Source: an uncultured Bacteroidales bacterium
GTDB lineage: Bacteria > Bacteroidota > Bacteroidia > Bacteroidales > F082
Assembly: GCA_947303395.1 (NCBI GenBank)
Contig: CAMYYD010000005.1
Location: forward strand, 116,307-180,306
DNA length: 64,000 nt
Reading direction: 5' to 3'
Positions 44,801-52,172 of the stretch are shown piece by piece; within the stretch, counting starts at the first letter, position 1, and every line of letters starts with the position of its first letter. The notes below the pieces were generated by a model. The model did not search any database, was not told the origin of the DNA, and saw only the letters and a list, made by a program, of their open reading frames with translations. The position numbers and the translations under genes were made by a program.

Positions 44801-46573
44801 ATATATATAATAATTCCCATCTTGAGCTGATGTAGGGCCAGTAGCAAGTGAATCATAAGTAGGCCCTTGATGTCTCCACCAATCACGACCATCGTATATT
44901 GATTTGCATTGCACCCAACCGTCCCATCCGTCTTCAAAGCTAAAGTTACAAGTATCGATAATTGTGCATTGCCCGTAAATATTGAGTGGACCTAAAGCGG
45001 GATTTGAGTCGTCACCATCCGGTTCATCTGGACATGGCGGACAATGTGCAGGTTTGGAACCTATGCCCCAATAATAATATCCATCACCATCTTTGTCGAA
45101 ACATTGAACATCCTCTTCTGTCATGCCAGGCACTTGAATGTTATTTTGAATTGTAGAGATATGAGAACCGGACATCCATACATTCTCATATAATGCATAA
45201 ACATAACCCCTATCTCTATAATTATGATCATAATCTGATGTCTGTCCAAAAGAATCTTTGTATATCAGGTAGGTTGCTCCATAAAAATCAGATGCATGAT
45301 AATTATTGGGGTTATAATTCAATACATTCGGTGTTGTTTCATCAATTGTTCCCCATCCGACGAGCAATAATGCATGTGTATTCCAAGGAATCTCTTGAGG
45401 AATGGGGCCATGGTTGATAATTTTGGTGAGTAGCGCATTAGGTGAAGGACAAGTCTCATAATTATATCCATTTATTCTAACCCTTGCTGTTGGTTCAGGA
45501 TATACATTACAACTGTCTAATGAGGCTATATATGGCCATTCAGACTCGTATGGCACTCCTTCTTGTTGGTAATCTCCTAAAGATACGTTTATAGAATTTC
45601 CTTGTGTTATAGAATCTTGATGTTTGCAACTGATATATTGTTCGGCGAGGTCAAGATCCAAATGCTGATTGTAGTAAAGATTTGCCATTGCTTCAACACC
45701 AGCGGTGGCGCTGAATATCCAGCAAGTACCAGTATTGCGGAATTCTCCATTCAAGCTATCACATTCGTCTTTTGTCGAGCATGTTAACACACCATCTTTC
45801 CAACATCCGTTCTGACATTTAAGAGGTGAAAGCCATCCTGTGCCGTCTTCCAGATCGTCATCGAAATAAGGACTATTAGGATTGTTTGCACCATGTCTGT
45901 TTCTCCAATCAAAATTGGCGACATATTGTCCTGTTTTATGATGTCCACCACGGCTTGGATTAAATATTGAATATATTCCTCTGGAATAATACTCAAATCC
46001 ATAGGTTCTGAAACCTTCACCAAGCATCATTACCTTTTCGGAATATGTTAAATCTGACATTTTTGTGTGATTGGCAACCCAAATCAGACCGTTTTCGGAA
46101 ATGTAGTTTTGGACAGCCGATAGTTTTTGATTATTAGCTTCTCTTGCGGCAAATATCCTTCGGTTTTCAGCATCGGGGTATACAGTACTACTCATATCCA
46201 CAGAATTAATTGTAACAATGGCATCGTTGACATATATTTTGAATTCTGTAGGTACGTATCCGAAATAGAAACAGCTTTCTTCACATTTTTGGGAAAAACT
46301 GAAGGTGGAATCCTGTTCAAACAAGCGATATGATTCATAAACCAAATATTCATCATCGTAAGCGTCGCTTACAACAAATCTGACGAATCCCATTTCGGAA
46401 GTAAAACATATATTACCAGATACACCAATTCCAGTAACAGTGTTTCCTTCAAAAGGATAAATTGTGGTACTTTCAGTAACCTGTAGATTTAAAGTGGTCT
46501 GACGATTGAAAGTCTGTGCATTCAGTACAACGGCATATATGCATAAGACCACTAACAAAACTTTTCTTTTCAT
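41807..46573 (-). CDS. Giant secreted protein: papain-like (C1) domain, beta-helix and T9SS sorting domain
   Basis: A 1588-aa secreted protein with signal MKRKVLLVVLCIYAVVLNAQ. An N-terminal beta domain is followed by a papain-like C1 region (about 210-480): Cys in TGTCWIFSATAGVEAM, His in NTHALLLVGWGT and the third triad position in YKDSFG. A jelly-roll-like domain (about 560-700), a right-handed beta-helix region (about 730-1130, many CxFxNN and TxxxDCxF turns), a helical stretch (1200-1480) and a type A sorting domain (LNPNPANTWVAVDY to the C-terminus) follow. Normal C1 peptidases have NSWG where this has DSFG, and the oxyanion Gln is not visible before the Cys, so activity is uncertain. 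It is second in the operon, 13 nt after the DUF3244-like gene. Confidence 0.85.
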   Translation of the reverse strand: MKRKVLLVVLCIYAVVLNAQTFNRQTTLNLQVTESTTIYPFEGNTVTGIGVSGNICFTSEMGFVRFVVSDAYDDEYLVYESYRLFEQDSTFSFSQKCEESCFYFGYVPTEFKIYVNDAIVTINSVDMSSTVYPDAENRRIFAAREANNQKLSAVQNYISENGLIWVANHTKMSDLTYSEKVMMLGEGFRTYGFEYYSRGIYSIFNPSRGGHHKTGQYVANFDWRNRHGANNPNSPYFDDDLEDGTGWLSPLKCQNGCWKDGVLTCSTKDECDSLNGEFRNTGTCWIFSATAGVEAMANLYYNQHLDLDLAEQYISCKHQDSITQGNSINVSLGDYQQEGVPYESEWPYIASLDSCNVYPEPTARVRINGYNYETCPSPNALLTKIINHGPIPQEIPWNTHALLLVGWGTIDETTPNVLNYNPNNYHASDFYGATYLIYKDSFGQTSDYDHNYRDRGYVYALYENVWMSGSHISTIQNNIQVPGMTEEDVQCFDKDGDGYYYWGIGSKPAHCPPCPDEPDGDDSNPALGPLNIYGQCTIIDTCNFSFEDGWDGWVQCKSIYDGRDWWRHQGPTYDSLATGPTSAQDGNYYIYVEGSKASDISLSTPVVSPPIDFSNYGGCGFCVDFYYHMRSQDNDAELCIFKKRKGGDLRIDKTVNKGDAGTEWQHCTIYYTSDIEQIGFSCKVGNYGNFTDPDIAIDNITIRPLLHNDNPTIITADVVWDRESFGTNKIIENDIIIEDGAKLTITKGNSFGITLRMLPESKIIVKPGGKLILDGCTLDCYCNNDMWQGIQVWGDNTKDQLSYNGNYYQGYLEMKNNAKIKNAVCAVDLRNPNHWNSTGGIIHARNCTFENNAKAIHAMNYNQTAPNGNILNYNAVFTKCSFKINESYSGAETFYKHVDLANVTGVKFHGCDFSIEVDDGGGGGGGGPVRIDNVSYWTEAIAAYNAGFTVDGIYSYYHNGTTQVDKKSTFKGFHAGAYSVIDGAGGPKTFTVKDCEFSNNDFGVFAIEPSFATVLNSTFTVGHDDSRTCNAGIFFNSTRGFIIEENTFTKGDNAVEGNNYGVIVKNSEAVNELYRNTFEGLYCGNIAVGRNRWSVNPKTPGLTYSCNDNDGNEIDFYVNAEPIEGIQRSQGSMEIPASNTFSENANYHFYNEGILVDYYYNPFTEGATPNPDKINDRVSPHNTLGSNNCPSNYGGGNNPVSPVLPPQRRQQAEQQFNESQNIYNSLKAVYDSRMDGGSTTNTVSEVEAAQPEDMWNLRSKLLSTSPYLSESVLYAAADRDDVLPVSVLFEILLSNPDELKNDELIDYMANKNTPLPDYMIDILHEVASGTSARTVLLSNMARYNHEAQKAAGDIIRSIMNDSIIDRNDLVTWLGNLQDIGGDRDIISIYMAEGDFDDAFTLANMLPTLYNLEGDDLVDHNDYMQLITLYRALVQDGRTTMQLNATEKSLVDDIAYNGKGTSQAMAKSLLTIYNEFDEECPQPSISSNGRGVGKTTYTEDDISRAMGLSLKLNPNPANTWVAVDYTLPKGFNNAVITLTDSMGLEVYTHNVHGDRGQNVINLQKLPVGVYILTIKCEEHRLTEKVVVIR

Positions 46574-46586
46574 AATTCATAATAAT

Positions 46587-46991
46587 TTATCTTGCAAAAT
46601 CTCCTTCGGCATAGCCGTTGGCGTTGTCTAATATTAAGGTGTAGTTGCCGCTCGACGTGCCTGAAAGAGGGATGTAAAACGTTTGCTGAACAGCTGTATT
46701 GACAGTGTTGTTATAAACTACACTGCCTGTTTCATTCATTAATGTTATGTTTACATATCCGAAATTCTGATGGAAACATACCTGAACAGAGTTTTTACTA
46801 TGACATGCCTCTATGGAATTCGGGCCAGCATTGTAGTTTAAGTCACCACGTAAAACAATAACAGAATAATCTGATGGTGGATCTGTAGGAGTTCCAATTT
46901 GATTTGGATGATTTTGGTCGCAATATGGTACAGCTGCAATGGCACCTGCACTCAGTAGGCCTGCTAAAATTAATGTCAGTAGTTTTTTCAT
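46587..46991 (-). CDS. Small exported beta-sandwich protein (DUF3244-like)
   Basis: A 134-aa exported protein: signal MKKLLTLILAGLLSAGAIAA, then a short beta-sandwich with VQVCFHQNFGYVNITLMNETGSVVYNNTV and NYTLILDNANGYAEGDF. This resembles DUF3244-type domains of Bacteroides, small proteins with a sorting-domain-like fold; the call is from pattern memory. Function unknown. It is the first gene of the four-gene secreted-protein operon and has a good promoter. Confidence 0.7.
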   Translation of the reverse strand: MKKLLTLILAGLLSAGAIAAVPYCDQNHPNQIGTPTDPPSDYSVIVLRGDLNYNAGPNSIEACHSKNSVQVCFHQNFGYVNITLMNETGSVVYNNTVNTAVQQTFYIPLSGTSSGNYTLILDNANGYAEGDFAR

Positions 46992-47039
46992 GTTGTGATA
47001 CTTTTAATTGTTCGAAATCTTTTTTCGGAATTCCGATGG

Positions 47040-47069
47040 CAAAAGTATCGCAACAATGCCCCATACAAA
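47040..47069 (-). promoter_or_regulatory. Promoter of the secreted-protein operon (TTTG / TACTTTTG)
   Basis: The reverse strand has TTTG (47069-47066), an 18-nt spacer, then TACTTTTG (47047-47040). Both elements match the Bacteroidetes consensus; it is one of the best promoters in the window, about 45 nt before the ATG at 46991. Confidence 0.7.
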
Positions 47070-47079
47070 CTGCCATCCA

Positions 47080-47120
47080 AAAAATCAGCCGCTTACAAAT
47101 GGCGTAAACGGCTGATTTTT
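47080..47120 (-). terminator. Intrinsic terminator after the TPR regulator gene
   Basis: A 12-bp perfect stem (AAAAATCAGCCG / CGGCTGATTTTT) with a T-run on the minus strand, about 80 nt after the regulator's stop. It separates the regulator from the secreted-protein operon, which has its own promoter immediately downstream. Confidence 0.8.
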
Positions 47121-47196
47121 AATGAGATGGAATTTTGGTCATCCAAACTTTTGGGGGAGAAATACAAAATCAATTGGAGGAGATTTCTCCACTTCG

Positions 47197-48843
47197 CTAC
47201 TCTTCGGTCGAAATGACGGAGTCTTGTTCGATAATCTTTTTCACTTTGCCACGGGCTTTGTCTAGCACGCTAGTACTCACGTCGAGAAGCAAAGCCTCAT
47301 CAATGCGCGAAAGCTTGAAATCGTTGAGCATGTAAACCCTGCGCTCAAGCTCACTCATATCGGGATATTTTTCTTTTAACGTATCATAAAGACCAGGGTA
47401 TATCGTGTTGAATAAATCGGTCATAACCTCCCAGTGGTTCTTGTCGCCAAACATCTCTTTCTCGAGATTGCTAAGCAGAAATTTGTCTTTCTGGTCTTTA
47501 CTAAGAATCTCAAGCCTCTGCATCGACCTTAATTTCTCCGATAGGTTATCGGATTTGTCTTGGATGAGATTCTCGTTATCTTTCATCACCCTCATAAGGA
47601 GGGCTTTCATCTCGGCTTCTTTCTTGTTTTTCTGAATAATTCGATAATACAGAAAAAGAGCTACCGCTAAAACGATGATTATCACCACCGCCATCATCAT
47701 TTCAATACGATAATTTGAAATTATCCGGCGGTTCATGGTGTTTTGCAAAGTTTCGTAATCATATTGACGCTGTATATGATATAAGTTGTCTTTGCGTAGT
47801 GAATCTTGGAATTGATACTCAAACCATCTGCACATTTTCATATATCTCAATGATTGCTGATAATCTTTTTGCAATTCGGTAAAATTTGACAAGGCTGCGT
47901 ATGTCGAAACTGTTGTTTCAGATTTGATATCAGTTAAAGATAAGAGATTAAGAACATTTTGATAATAAATACTGGCAGAGTCATATTCATAAAATTTTGT
48001 AAATGTTTTCGCTAGATTTAAATATTGCAAGATCTTGGTCGTAGTATCACATGTTTTTATTTGTCTTAAACAAGCTATTGCCTCATCAAATTTTCCTTGT
48101 TCGCGATAACAAACAGAATAATTGTTCATAAGTTTTTGCCATGCATGTTTCGAATTAGTTTTATTTGCATAAGACAATCCTTGTTCCAAACATTTTTCAG
48201 CACCAGTATAATCTTTCTTGTCAAAATAAGACAATGACATAAGGTTTTGAGCCAATGCACGTTCGTCATATTTAGTTCCGAAATATGCATCGGCTGTTTT
48301 TATAACAGGTAAGGCTTCTTCATCAAGAAACTTTTGATAAAGCAATCTCGCAACATTATAACTCGCTCGTGCGTAAGTCAGCGAATCATTTGTAATCTCA
48401 GCATATTTTGCGGCGTCTTTGAAACAGACCATTGCAGCGTCGTCGCGTAATTCTCTTAGCACATATCCGCTATAAAGTGCGCCGTAGGAGGCTTTCAGGT
48501 AGTCGCCTTTTTCGGCAAAATAGTCGGCGGAGCGTTCCAGTTCGGGCATGGTGTAGATTTTCTTTGCCTTTATGCGTTGTGACAGTTCCCGTCGCTCGCC
48601 GTCGGGATGTGTGAAAAGCGCCTCTGCCTGCATCAGCGACATGTTCATTCGGATGTCGTCGTCGAGAAACACCATGATGTTGAGCACGCTGTCGATGAGA
48701 ATGAGCGCACTGTCGGGGTCGGAAGCTGCAACCTCCTTTGCTTGCTGGTAATAGCGTTTTGCGCGACGCAAATCAGAGTCGCACGACGAGAGCGCAAAGA
48801 GTAGCGCGAGAAATATGACGAGATGTTTTTTCACAATTTTCAA
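47197..48843 (-). CDS. TPR lipoprotein with membrane helix and C-terminal regulator domain
   Basis: A 548-aa protein with the same plan as the gene at 12214: lipoprotein-like signal (LLFALSSCDSD), about nine TPR-like helical pairs (to residue about 370), one membrane helix (MMMAVVIIIVLAVALFLYY), a coiled coil (KALLMRVMKDNENLIQDKSDNLSEKL region), and a C-terminal part with KYPDMSELERRVYMLNDFKLSRIDEALLLD that resembles a LuxR-type HTH. Such proteins are numerous in Bacteroidetes and little studied. It lies directly upstream of the four-gene secreted-protein operon on the same strand and is its likely regulator. Confidence 0.78.
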   Translation of the reverse strand: MKIVKKHLVIFLALLFALSSCDSDLRRAKRYYQQAKEVAASDPDSALILIDSVLNIMVFLDDDIRMNMSLMQAEALFTHPDGERRELSQRIKAKKIYTMPELERSADYFAEKGDYLKASYGALYSGYVLRELRDDAAMVCFKDAAKYAEITNDSLTYARASYNVARLLYQKFLDEEALPVIKTADAYFGTKYDERALAQNLMSLSYFDKKDYTGAEKCLEQGLSYANKTNSKHAWQKLMNNYSVCYREQGKFDEAIACLRQIKTCDTTTKILQYLNLAKTFTKFYEYDSASIYYQNVLNLLSLTDIKSETTVSTYAALSNFTELQKDYQQSLRYMKMCRWFEYQFQDSLRKDNLYHIQRQYDYETLQNTMNRRIISNYRIEMMMAVVIIIVLAVALFLYYRIIQKNKKEAEMKALLMRVMKDNENLIQDKSDNLSEKLRSMQRLEILSKDQKDKFLLSNLEKEMFGDKNHWEVMTDLFNTIYPGLYDTLKEKYPDMSELERRVYMLNDFKLSRIDEALLLDVSTSVLDKARGKVKKIIEQDSVISTEE

Positions 48844-48854
48844 ATTTATTTCTG

Positions 48855-48888
48855 CAAAGATAGTAAAAAAAATTTAAATATGTGCAAA
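48855..48888 (-). promoter_or_regulatory. Promoter of the second TPR regulator
   Basis: The reverse strand reads TTTG (48888-48885), a 22-nt spacer, then TATCTTTG (48862-48855). The -33 element lies inside the left arm of the long inverted repeat. Confidence 0.6.
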
Positions 48889-48949
48889 AAAGCAGGCCTT
48901 GTGGTAAGCGAAGCTTATCCAGACTGCTGTTTGCATATATTTAAATTTT
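48869..48949. repeat. Long inverted repeat with ~26-nt arms between regulator and TPP riboswitch
   Basis: Left arm (48869-48895: AAAATTTAAATATGTGCAAA, then AAAGCAG) pairs with the right arm (48924-48949: CTGCTG, then TTTGCATATATTTAAATTTT) with one or two mismatches and one bulge. An inner stem (GGTAAGC / GCTTATCC) closes the centre. It could be a MITE-like insertion, a terminator or an operator. Confidence 0.75.
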
Positions 48950-48973
48950 CTTTTCACGAATCAATTAAATTTG

Positions 48974-48981
48974 TATTTTTG
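48974..48981 (+). promoter_or_regulatory. Promoter -7 element of the thiamine-uptake operon
   Basis: TATTTTTG matches TAnnTTTG and lies 9-10 nt before the first conserved riboswitch bases, as expected for a leader that begins with the riboswitch. Confidence 0.65.
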
Positions 48982-48989
48982 CAGCCGAA

Positions 48990-49072
48990 ATCAAGGGGTG
49001 CTCCTTAAAGGGCTGAGATGATACCCTATAACCTGATCCAGGTAATGCTGGCGTAGGGATGGATATTACCAA
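48990..49072 (+). promoter_or_regulatory. TPP riboswitch (THI element)
   Basis: The leader contains the conserved TPP aptamer blocks in order: GGGGTGC, GGCTGAGATGATACCC, ACCTGATCCAGGTAATGCTGG and GCGTAGGGATGG. Thiamine pyrophosphate binding normally turns expression off by terminating transcription or hiding the start site. It lies about 45 nt upstream of the TonB-receptor ATG and would control both uptake genes. No obvious terminator stem was found in the remaining leader, so translational control is more likely. Confidence 0.96.
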
Positions 49073-49116
49073 TTTTCCCCTTCACATTTATTAACAAATT
49101 AACTAAAAGTTCAAAA

Positions 49117-51507
49117 ATGAAAAGAGTTTTTATTTGTATCGCTGCGCTACTCTTTGCAGCAAATGTGAATGCGCAGAATGAAATCGTTTTCGACACCACC
49201 AACTTCGAGATGCTTCAGGAAGTGGTCGTCAGCGGCGTGAAAGTGCAGAAAAACGCTCCTTTCGCCGTGTCGAACATCAAGAAAAACGAGCTTGCAGAAT
49301 TCGCAAAGACCGGTCAGGAGCTGCCATTTTTATTCGCCAAGACTCCAGGCATCATATCGTGGAGCGAGAACGGCGTAGGAATTGGCACATCGTACATGCG
49401 TATCCGCGGTGCAGGCGACTCACGAATCAACGTGACACTCGACGGAGTGCCGCTGAACTCACCTGAAGACCAGTGCGTGTTTTGGGCTAACATGAACAGC
49501 TACGGCTCACTTTTAGGCAACGTCCAAATTCAAAGAGGTGTTGGAACTTCTACCAACGGCGACGGCGCCTTCGGAGGCACAATCGCAATGTCGTCAGCAT
49601 CGCCATCAATCATGCCAAGTGCTGAAATCACTGGCTCTTACGGCAGCTTCAACACTCTTAACTTTGGAGCGAAAGCCTCTACCGGTCTGCTTTGGAGACA
49701 CCTCATCATCGACGGCGCCTACCACGAGACCAGCACCGACGGATTCATCCACGGCACCTCAGGACGCAGTGGAAGCTACTACGGAGGCGCAACATGGATG
49801 GGAAAAAACTTCGTGATCCGCTACAAAAACATCGGAAACTTTGAAAACACAGGTCAAGCATGGAACGGCGTCACTGCTGGCGACAACAACATGAGCCTCA
49901 TGGACGGAACTTACGGAATCCACACAGGCATCAAGACTTACGAAGATATGTACAACGTCGGACTTGGACAATATAACTCACTTTACGAATATCTCGTCAC
50001 AGATGAGGACGGTAATTTCGTGAAAGACGAGAACGGCAATTACGTCACCGAACGCTACAAACTCAACAACGGAAAATATTGGGACAAGACCACAGACAAC
50101 TTCTGGCAGAATCATAACATCCTCTCGGCAGCTTGGGACATCAACGAGCACTGGACGACATCAGCATCGCTGCATTATACCTACGGCTACGGCTTCTACG
50201 AGGAGTTCCGTTACAACAACAAACTTTCGAAGTTCGGAATGATTTATATGAATAATGACAGCACTTTTGTCAAAAAGGCGGATTTCGTGCGTAAAAAAGG
50301 CCTTCGTCAGGATACCTACGGAGTGGTTTGGAACGCCAATTATAAAAACGACAGATGGGACATCATCGGTGGTGTGTCGGTGCAGAATTTTGAAGGAAAC
50401 CACTTCGGATATGTAACTTACATCTCAAACGAAGATGTCGCAAACCACTATCTCGCCAACGGTGACTACAAATATTATGATTCTGACGCAAGCAAACTCG
50501 ACGGAAACGTGTTCCTGAAAGCCGCGTTCAAAATCACCGACAACTGGACAATCTTCGGCGATGCCCAGTATCGTCACGTAGATTATAAAACCACAGGTCT
50601 TAACGACAAGTTCTACTATATCGGAAAGCATTATGTCAACCAGGAGTTGAATATCAACGAAAAATACGATTTCTTCAACCCCAAGGGCGGCATTTCGTTC
50701 GATTTGAACAACCATCACGCCTACGCTTCAGTGGCAATGAGCCATCGTGAACCAGAAAGAAACAATTTCACCGACAACGGCTCATATCCTTTCCCAAAAC
50801 CAGAGCAACTCGTTGATTATGAGTTAGGTTACAATTACAACGGCAATATCTGGTCAGCAGGTGCAAACCTTTATTATATGGATTATGACAACCAGTTTGT
50901 GCAAACTGGCGAAAAGAGCGACATCGGCGAAAACCTCACAACAAATATCAAGAAGTCGTATCGTATGGGCATCGAGCTGCAGGCTGGCGTCAACCCTACA
51001 AAATGGCTCACCATCGAGGCAAATGCGGCTTTGAGCCAGAACAAAATCAAAGATTTCGACGAGGTTGTTGAAACATACGACAATTATTGGCTTCCTGCAC
51101 TCGAACCAACTATAATTCATTACAACAACTCCACTCTAGCATTCTCACCATCGGCAATACTTAACGGTTTCATCACTATCCACCACAAAGGAATCGCTTT
51201 GACATGGCACACCAACTATGTTTCGCGCCAATATCTCGACAACACCAAGAACCCCGACCGTTCGTTGCCAGGATATTCAACGTCAAACATCAAACTTGGT
51301 TACACTTTAAAACCTAAGAAAGTTGTTAAAGAGGCTGTCATTAATATCAACTTCAACAACATCTTCAACAAGCGTTACGCCGCCAGCGGCTGGGTTTATT
51401 CAGCCATTTTGGGCGATTTGCATCCTAACGACAACCGCTACTATCAAATCGGCTACATCCCAATGGCAGGCTTCAACGTGATGGCAAACTTAACACTCAA
51501 ATTCTAA
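49117..51507 (+). CDS. TonB-dependent outer-membrane receptor, probably for thiamine
   Basis: A 796-aa outer-membrane receptor. Signal peptide MKRVFICIAALLFAANVNAQ; a TonB-box-like MLQEVVVSG; plug domain (LPFLFAKTPGIISWSENGVGIGTSYMRIRGAG, LDGVPLNSPED, QIQRGVGTSTNGDGAFGG); 22-strand barrel ending in NVMANLTLKF with the usual C-terminal Phe. There is no N-terminal carboxypeptidase-like domain, unlike SusC proteins. The TPP riboswitch upstream and the PnuT gene downstream identify thiamine (or a precursor) as the ligand; this matches the Bacteroidetes thiamine-uptake arrangement of riboswitch, receptor and PnuT. Confidence 0.92.
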   Translation: MKRVFICIAALLFAANVNAQNEIVFDTTNFEMLQEVVVSGVKVQKNAPFAVSNIKKNELAEFAKTGQELPFLFAKTPGIISWSENGVGIGTSYMRIRGAGDSRINVTLDGVPLNSPEDQCVFWANMNSYGSLLGNVQIQRGVGTSTNGDGAFGGTIAMSSASPSIMPSAEITGSYGSFNTLNFGAKASTGLLWRHLIIDGAYHETSTDGFIHGTSGRSGSYYGGATWMGKNFVIRYKNIGNFENTGQAWNGVTAGDNNMSLMDGTYGIHTGIKTYEDMYNVGLGQYNSLYEYLVTDEDGNFVKDENGNYVTERYKLNNGKYWDKTTDNFWQNHNILSAAWDINEHWTTSASLHYTYGYGFYEEFRYNNKLSKFGMIYMNNDSTFVKKADFVRKKGLRQDTYGVVWNANYKNDRWDIIGGVSVQNFEGNHFGYVTYISNEDVANHYLANGDYKYYDSDASKLDGNVFLKAAFKITDNWTIFGDAQYRHVDYKTTGLNDKFYYIGKHYVNQELNINEKYDFFNPKGGISFDLNNHHAYASVAMSHREPERNNFTDNGSYPFPKPEQLVDYELGYNYNGNIWSAGANLYYMDYDNQFVQTGEKSDIGENLTTNIKKSYRMGIELQAGVNPTKWLTIEANAALSQNKIKDFDEVVETYDNYWLPALEPTIIHYNNSTLAFSPSAILNGFITIHHKGIALTWHTNYVSRQYLDNTKNPDRSLPGYSTSNIKLGYTLKPKKVVKEAVININFNNIFNKRYAASGWVYSAILGDLHPNDNRYYQIGYIPMAGFNVMANLTLKF

Positions 51508-52097
51508 TGGAATTCATCGCCAAACACTGGCTCGACATTGTCACCACAGTCCTCGGACTCGCCTATATTATTTTCGAATATCGGGCCAGCGTTTGGATGT
51601 GGCTCGTCGGCTTCATGATGCAGTCTCTCGGCATCGTGCTTTATTATCAAAAAGGACTCTACGCCGACTGCGGAATGGAGTTTTATTACCTCGCAATGAC
51701 GGTTTATGGATATTGGAAATGGGTTCACGTTGGGGCAAATAATCAATCGCCCGTGCAAATACGACATTTTCCAAAGAAATTGATACTCCCTTGGCTCGGA
51801 ATCATCGCATTGGTGTGGTTGACTATCTATTTGATACTCAGCAATTTCACTAACAGCACCGTGCCAATTGCCGACAGCTTCACAACAGCCTTGAGCATCA
51901 TCGGAATCTGGGCTTTGGCGCACAAATACCTCGAGCAGTGGTTTATCTGGATTGCCGTCGATGTGGTCACCTGCGGCCTTTATTTTTTTAAAGAAATTCC
52001 ATTCAAAGCCAGCCTTTACGCACTTTACGTTGTAATCGCCATTTTCGGCTATTGGAAATGGAAAAAAATGATTCTTACAGATAATAAAAGTCATTAG
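51507..52097 (+). CDS. pnuT: PnuC-family thiamine transporter PnuT
   Basis: A 196-aa inner-membrane protein of the PnuC family (facilitated vitamin transporters) with about seven hydrophobic segments; typical blocks are EYRASVWMWLVGFMMQS, GLYADCGMEFYYLAMTVYGYWKW and WIAVDVVTCGLYFFKE. PnuC carries nicotinamide riboside; PnuT members carry thiamine. The TPP riboswitch and the thiamine receptor upstream decide for PnuT. The ATG overlaps the receptor's TAA by one base (TAATG). Trapping inside requires phosphorylation by a kinase, which is not encoded nearby. Confidence 0.9.
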   Translation: MEFIAKHWLDIVTTVLGLAYIIFEYRASVWMWLVGFMMQSLGIVLYYQKGLYADCGMEFYYLAMTVYGYWKWVHVGANNQSPVQIRHFPKKLILPWLGIIALVWLTIYLILSNFTNSTVPIADSFTTALSIIGIWALAHKYLEQWFIWIAVDVVTCGLYFFKEIPFKASLYALYVVIAIFGYWKWKKMILTDNKSH

Positions 52098-52160
52098 TCG
52101 TCAATTAGAGAGCCTTCAGCTCTCGAAGAGAGGTGGCAGCTCGATAATGACGACTAATGA
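52091..52160. terminator. Bidirectional stem-loop between pnuT and the M28 peptidase gene
   Basis: Outer stem TCATTAGTCGTCA (52091-52103) pairs exactly with TGACGACTAATGA (52148-52160); an inner hairpin GAGAGC-CTTCA-GCTCTC lies inside. It begins within the last codons of pnuT and closes a convergent junction. Confidence 0.75.
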
Positions 52161-52172
52161 CGATAATATAAA

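Noticed and set aside
49117-51507. SusC-type polysaccharide receptor
   Set aside because: No N-terminal carboxypeptidase-like domain and no SusD gene follow; the TPP riboswitch and PnuT define another substrate.
51504-52094. 196-aa ORF on the minus strand exactly opposite pnuT
   Set aside because: It is the antisense shadow of a well-supported membrane protein; its translation has no family features and no promoter or start context.
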